Source: Klebsiella electrica (GTDB taxonomy: Bacteria > Pseudomonadota > Gammaproteobacteria > Enterobacterales > Enterobacteriaceae). Taken from it: DNA of 64,000 bases. The DNA lies in assembly GCF_006711645.1 (NCBI RefSeq), contig NZ_CP041247.1, positions 2,046,001-2,110,000 of the forward strand, given 5' to 3'. Made by a program: the position numbers and the translations under genes. Positions 61,661 to 64,000 of the stretch are shown one piece after another (the first letter of the stretch is position 1; each line of letters opens with the position of its first letter). Below the pieces are notes generated by a model that worked only from the letters and a program-made list of their open reading frames with translations, was not told the origin of the DNA and did not search any database.

Positions 61661-63046
61661 CTATTTTTTTATTCCGGAAGCAGCATAAAGACTGGGTTCG
61701 GCATGATACGCCTGGCCGTAACCCTCTTCATCCCATATTTTTATCGCATATTTCTTCCAGTTTTCCGCCAGCTTATCCAGTTCTGCGGCGAGGGTAAAGT
61801 AACTGTCAGAGCCATCATGCTGGGGGACGGCATGGTGTTTTTCGATATGCTCGCGAAATTTGGAGGGGTTATCAATAATGGGGCACGGACGCATCAGGTT
61901 GTTATTGAAGGGAATTTGTTGCTTATAGCCCTCAAAAAAGGGACTTTTCAGGATATCAATAATCCGTTTTTCACGCACATTATCAGTGGCGTACGGCTGG
62001 AAGACACAGGGCTCAGCACCTCCTTTAGCATTGATGTGCAGGTAGTTGGCCCCACCTGACATGCAGCCGTTAACCAGAAAACCGTGATTCCAGAAGTCAG
62101 CCAGGAACCCCAGGCGGCCCGATTTGCGTAACGCTTCGAGGAAATGAAAACGCTCATAGCGCTGCCTGGCGTCAGGAACCAGGTCCATCGTAGCATCACG
62201 ACCCATAGGCATATACTGGAAAATCCAGGCATATTTAACCCCGAGCGTGTCGATGATAAAGTCCCAGAAGACATTTCCACAGATCTGCTCGTGGTTTTGG
62301 GAGGTCGCCATAATAGAGGCGCCGCACATGATCCCGAAGCGCTCAAGCCGTTCGTAAGCGGTAATAATTTTGTCCCAGGTCCCTTCCCCCCGACGCCAGT
62401 CAGTCATATCTTTAAATCCCTCAACTGAAATCGTCACGGCGACATTCCCTAGCTCTGCCAGTTTCTTAACCCGACTCTCTGTCAACATGGTTCCGTTGGT
62501 AAAGACCATAAAGTAGCAGTCGTCGAAGTGGGAAAAGATCTTCATCAGTGGCTGATAGACAAAGGGTTCACCACCGGTAAACGTAAAAAAGCGTACGCCC
62601 AAATCGTAAAACTGTTGAATAAGATCGAATATTTCCTCTTCGGTGTAGTGGAACCGATTTCCGTACAGCGCGGAATAGCACCCTTTGCATTCGAGGTTGC
62701 ATTCATAGGTGGGGGAGATGAGCACCAGAAAGGGAATGTGGGTAGAGTATTTTTCGCCCGCCATGTCTCGCAACTCCGCGCCGGAAACAACGTGGTTGAA
62801 GATCAGATTGGTAATGAGTTTCTTTCTGGCTCTTGGGTTGAGGGAGCGTAAAATGCCCATCCAGCCTTTTACCATAGGGTCGCGATCCCGGCACATATTG
62901 GCTAACTGAATCAGTTCGGCCTTACTATCTTCGGTCATCCGGGCACCTAAGCGAAATATTTTCTCCAGGCCTGACTCATCGACATGGCTGAGGATGGTAT
63001 CCAGAGCAATCGGTAGAGCCCTTTTTGTTAACGCATTGAATTTCAT
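61661..63046 (-). CDS. Radical SAM/SPASM protein of unknown function
   Basis: 461 residues from the ATG at 63046. A ~105-residue helical N-terminal region precedes the radical SAM cluster motif CNLECKGC (Cys116, Cys120, Cys123) and TFTGGEPFVY. The C-terminal region has a SPASM-like pattern, CMSGGANYLHINAKGGAEPC, and a later MRPCPII. An extra N-terminal 50 residues in the same frame (to 63196) lack support. Its substrate is unknown. It shares a neighbourhood with cfa, which also uses SAM on membrane lipids, but no family link is claimed. Confidence 0.85.
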   Translation of the reverse strand: MKFNALTKRALPIALDTILSHVDESGLEKIFRLGARMTEDSKAELIQLANMCRDRDPMVKGWMGILRSLNPRARKKLITNLIFNHVVSGAELRDMAGEKYSTHIPFLVLISPTYECNLECKGCYSALYGNRFHYTEEEIFDLIQQFYDLGVRFFTFTGGEPFVYQPLMKIFSHFDDCYFMVFTNGTMLTESRVKKLAELGNVAVTISVEGFKDMTDWRRGEGTWDKIITAYERLERFGIMCGASIMATSQNHEQICGNVFWDFIIDTLGVKYAWIFQYMPMGRDATMDLVPDARQRYERFHFLEALRKSGRLGFLADFWNHGFLVNGCMSGGANYLHINAKGGAEPCVFQPYATDNVREKRIIDILKSPFFEGYKQQIPFNNNLMRPCPIIDNPSKFREHIEKHHAVPQHDGSDSYFTLAAELDKLAENWKKYAIKIWDEEGYGQAYHAEPSLYAASGIKK

Positions 63047-63333
63047 TTTGTTATCCAGAAGTCGTTTCCATACAAAGCGGCTCGTCAACGACAACGTCAC
63101 CAACCAGTGCGAAGCCATTACATCTCTGCTTATTTGTATGATAAATTGATTGTTGGCTAGCGTCGCGCTCGGCGCCTCCCGGCAAAGCAAAGACACTGTA
63201 ACTCTGTGGTTATTGGTGCAGTTAGATCAGGACCAGCAAAACTGTTTTGCATGAATTCTGTTGCTGGCCCCGCAGTTCGGCTCCGCTGATTGCGCTATCT
63301 CATCGGCACTGTTTAGGGGAAAAAACGATAGCA

Positions 63334-64000
63334 ATGAAGTTTCTCGTAATTATCAGAACATTCGTATGTGTGGTGCAGCTTAAGGGCTTTAGTCCAGCGG
63401 CAAGGGAATTGAATATTGAAACTTCGACGGTATCGCGCCATGTGGCTTTGCTTGAGCAAGATTTGCGTGTGTCGCTGTTTAACCGCTCGACACATGGGCT
63501 GTCACTCACCGAGGCCGGTAAGCTGTTTTACCCCCGGGCGGTGGCGTTGTTGGAGCAGTGGGAAGAAGCGCGCAGCCTGACATCCGGGCTCAATGAGCGG
63601 CCTGCCGGATTACTGAGGATCAGTATGCCGCCATCCTTCGGCAGGATGCATATAATGCCCCACGTTAATGCATTTCTTCAGGGTAATCCTGATATCTCAC
63701 TGGAGATCCTGTTCAGTGATGAGCTGGTGGATTTGATTGAATCCAGTATCGACCTGAGTATCCGCATTGGCCCCTTACCTGACTCCACCATGCATGCGCG
63801 GAGAGTCGCTTCTCATCATCGTTATGCCTGCGCCGCACCCGCCTGGATTGCAGGTAGAGGCGCTGAGGTAACAATGGATTGTACCGGTACCAATGCGCCG
63901 GAACTGCTGATGCTAAGCCATATCAACAGAAGCTGCTGGTATGCGCGCAGGGAAAATACCGGCGATGCCTGGAGGCGTGTGCCTGCAAACTTTCGATTTA
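63334..64000 (+). CDS. LysR-family regulator, 3' end outside window
   Basis: 222 codons visible from the ATG at 63334. The N-terminal winged HTH is recognisable: VCVVQLKGFSPAARELNIET, TVSRHVALLEQDLRVSLFNRS and GLSLTEAGKLFYPRA. The start of the effector domain follows (LLRISMPPSFGRMHIMPHV, SIDLSIRIGPLPDSTM). The gene runs off the right edge with about 80 residues still to come. It diverges from the radical SAM gene across 287 bp, which it may regulate. Confidence 0.9.
   Translation, partial: MKFLVIIRTFVCVVQLKGFSPAARELNIETSTVSRHVALLEQDLRVSLFNRSTHGLSLTEAGKLFYPRAVALLEQWEEARSLTSGLNERPAGLLRISMPPSFGRMHIMPHVNAFLQGNPDISLEILFSDELVDLIESSIDLSIRIGPLPDSTMHARRVASHHRYACAAPAWIAGRGAEVTMDCTGTNAPELLMLSHINRSCWYARRENTGDAWRRVPANFRF

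Noticed and set aside
1..64000. tRNA or rRNA genes, CRISPR arrays, prophage modules
   Set aside because: No tRNA 3' T-arm patterns, regularly spaced repeats, or phage structural or integrase genes were seen on either strand.

Overview
The window looks like chromosomal DNA of Klebsiella or a close relative such as Raoultella. The first 9 kb carries the enterobacterial cvrA-ldcA-emtA block (encoded proteins close to the E. coli ones) next to periplasmic trehalase. Most genes are GC-rich. Two stretches have a different look: the AT-rich accessory patch at about 52.1-53.2 kb and the lower-GC segment at about 56-64 kb.

Layout. 0-3.3 kb: envelope genes cvrA (cut by the left edge), ldcA and emtA. 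3.4-9.5 kb: a Fur-box-associated hydroxamate-type TonB receptor, a SAM methyltransferase, treA and a secreted alpha/beta hydrolase. 9.6-13.7 kb: a four-gene Anbu (ancestral proteasome beta-subunit) operon of ATP-grasp, alpha-E, transglutaminase-like and Anbu genes, preceded by a candidate sigma-54 promoter. 13.6-15.7 kb: an AraC regulator divergent from an MFS efflux pump. 15.7-22.1 kb: a sugar ABC importer with an embedded PfkB kinase and a divergent ROK regulator across a perfect operator-like palindrome. 22-32 kb: metabolic singletons, namely a type-2 lumazine synthase with a structured leader, a membrane desaturase with a PhnD-like protein, a pseudouridine synthase, a YbiC-like dehydrogenase, an Ssu/Tau-type ABC importer, a GapB-like GAPDH and a GlxA-like regulator.

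32.6-51 kb is the centrepiece: a glycyl-radical-enzyme bacterial microcompartment (GRM). A PocR-domain sensor kinase and an AraC-type response regulator precede a dedicated SAM synthetase paralogue and a tailed BMC shell protein on the plus strand. The converging minus-strand operon runs alcohol dehydrogenase, PduL, a truncated EutJ, a flavoprotein, EutN vertex, a GlcG/HbpS protein, acetate/propionate kinase, PduA-like and PduB-like shells, CoA-acylating aldehyde dehydrogenase, a divergent BMC protein, a DJ-1 protein, the glycyl radical enzyme, its activase and a glycerol-facilitator channel. The radical enzyme keeps, at matching numbering, the residues that bind diol in Clostridium butyricum glycerol dehydratase. 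I therefore infer B12-independent 1,2-propanediol (possibly glycerol) dehydration to an aldehyde inside the shell, followed by dismutation to alcohol and acyl phosphate with ATP formation.

51-56 kb: a LysR gene, an eroded gene stub, and an AT-rich gene for a secreted protein whose 3' end is interrupted by an intact IS66-family element with a perfect 8-bp target duplication. 56-64 kb: lutABC lactate oxidation, a Cfa-type cyclopropane synthase, an AraC regulator, a gene relic, a radical SAM/SPASM protein of unknown function and a LysR gene cut by the right edge. I saw no tRNA or rRNA genes, CRISPR arrays or prophage modules.
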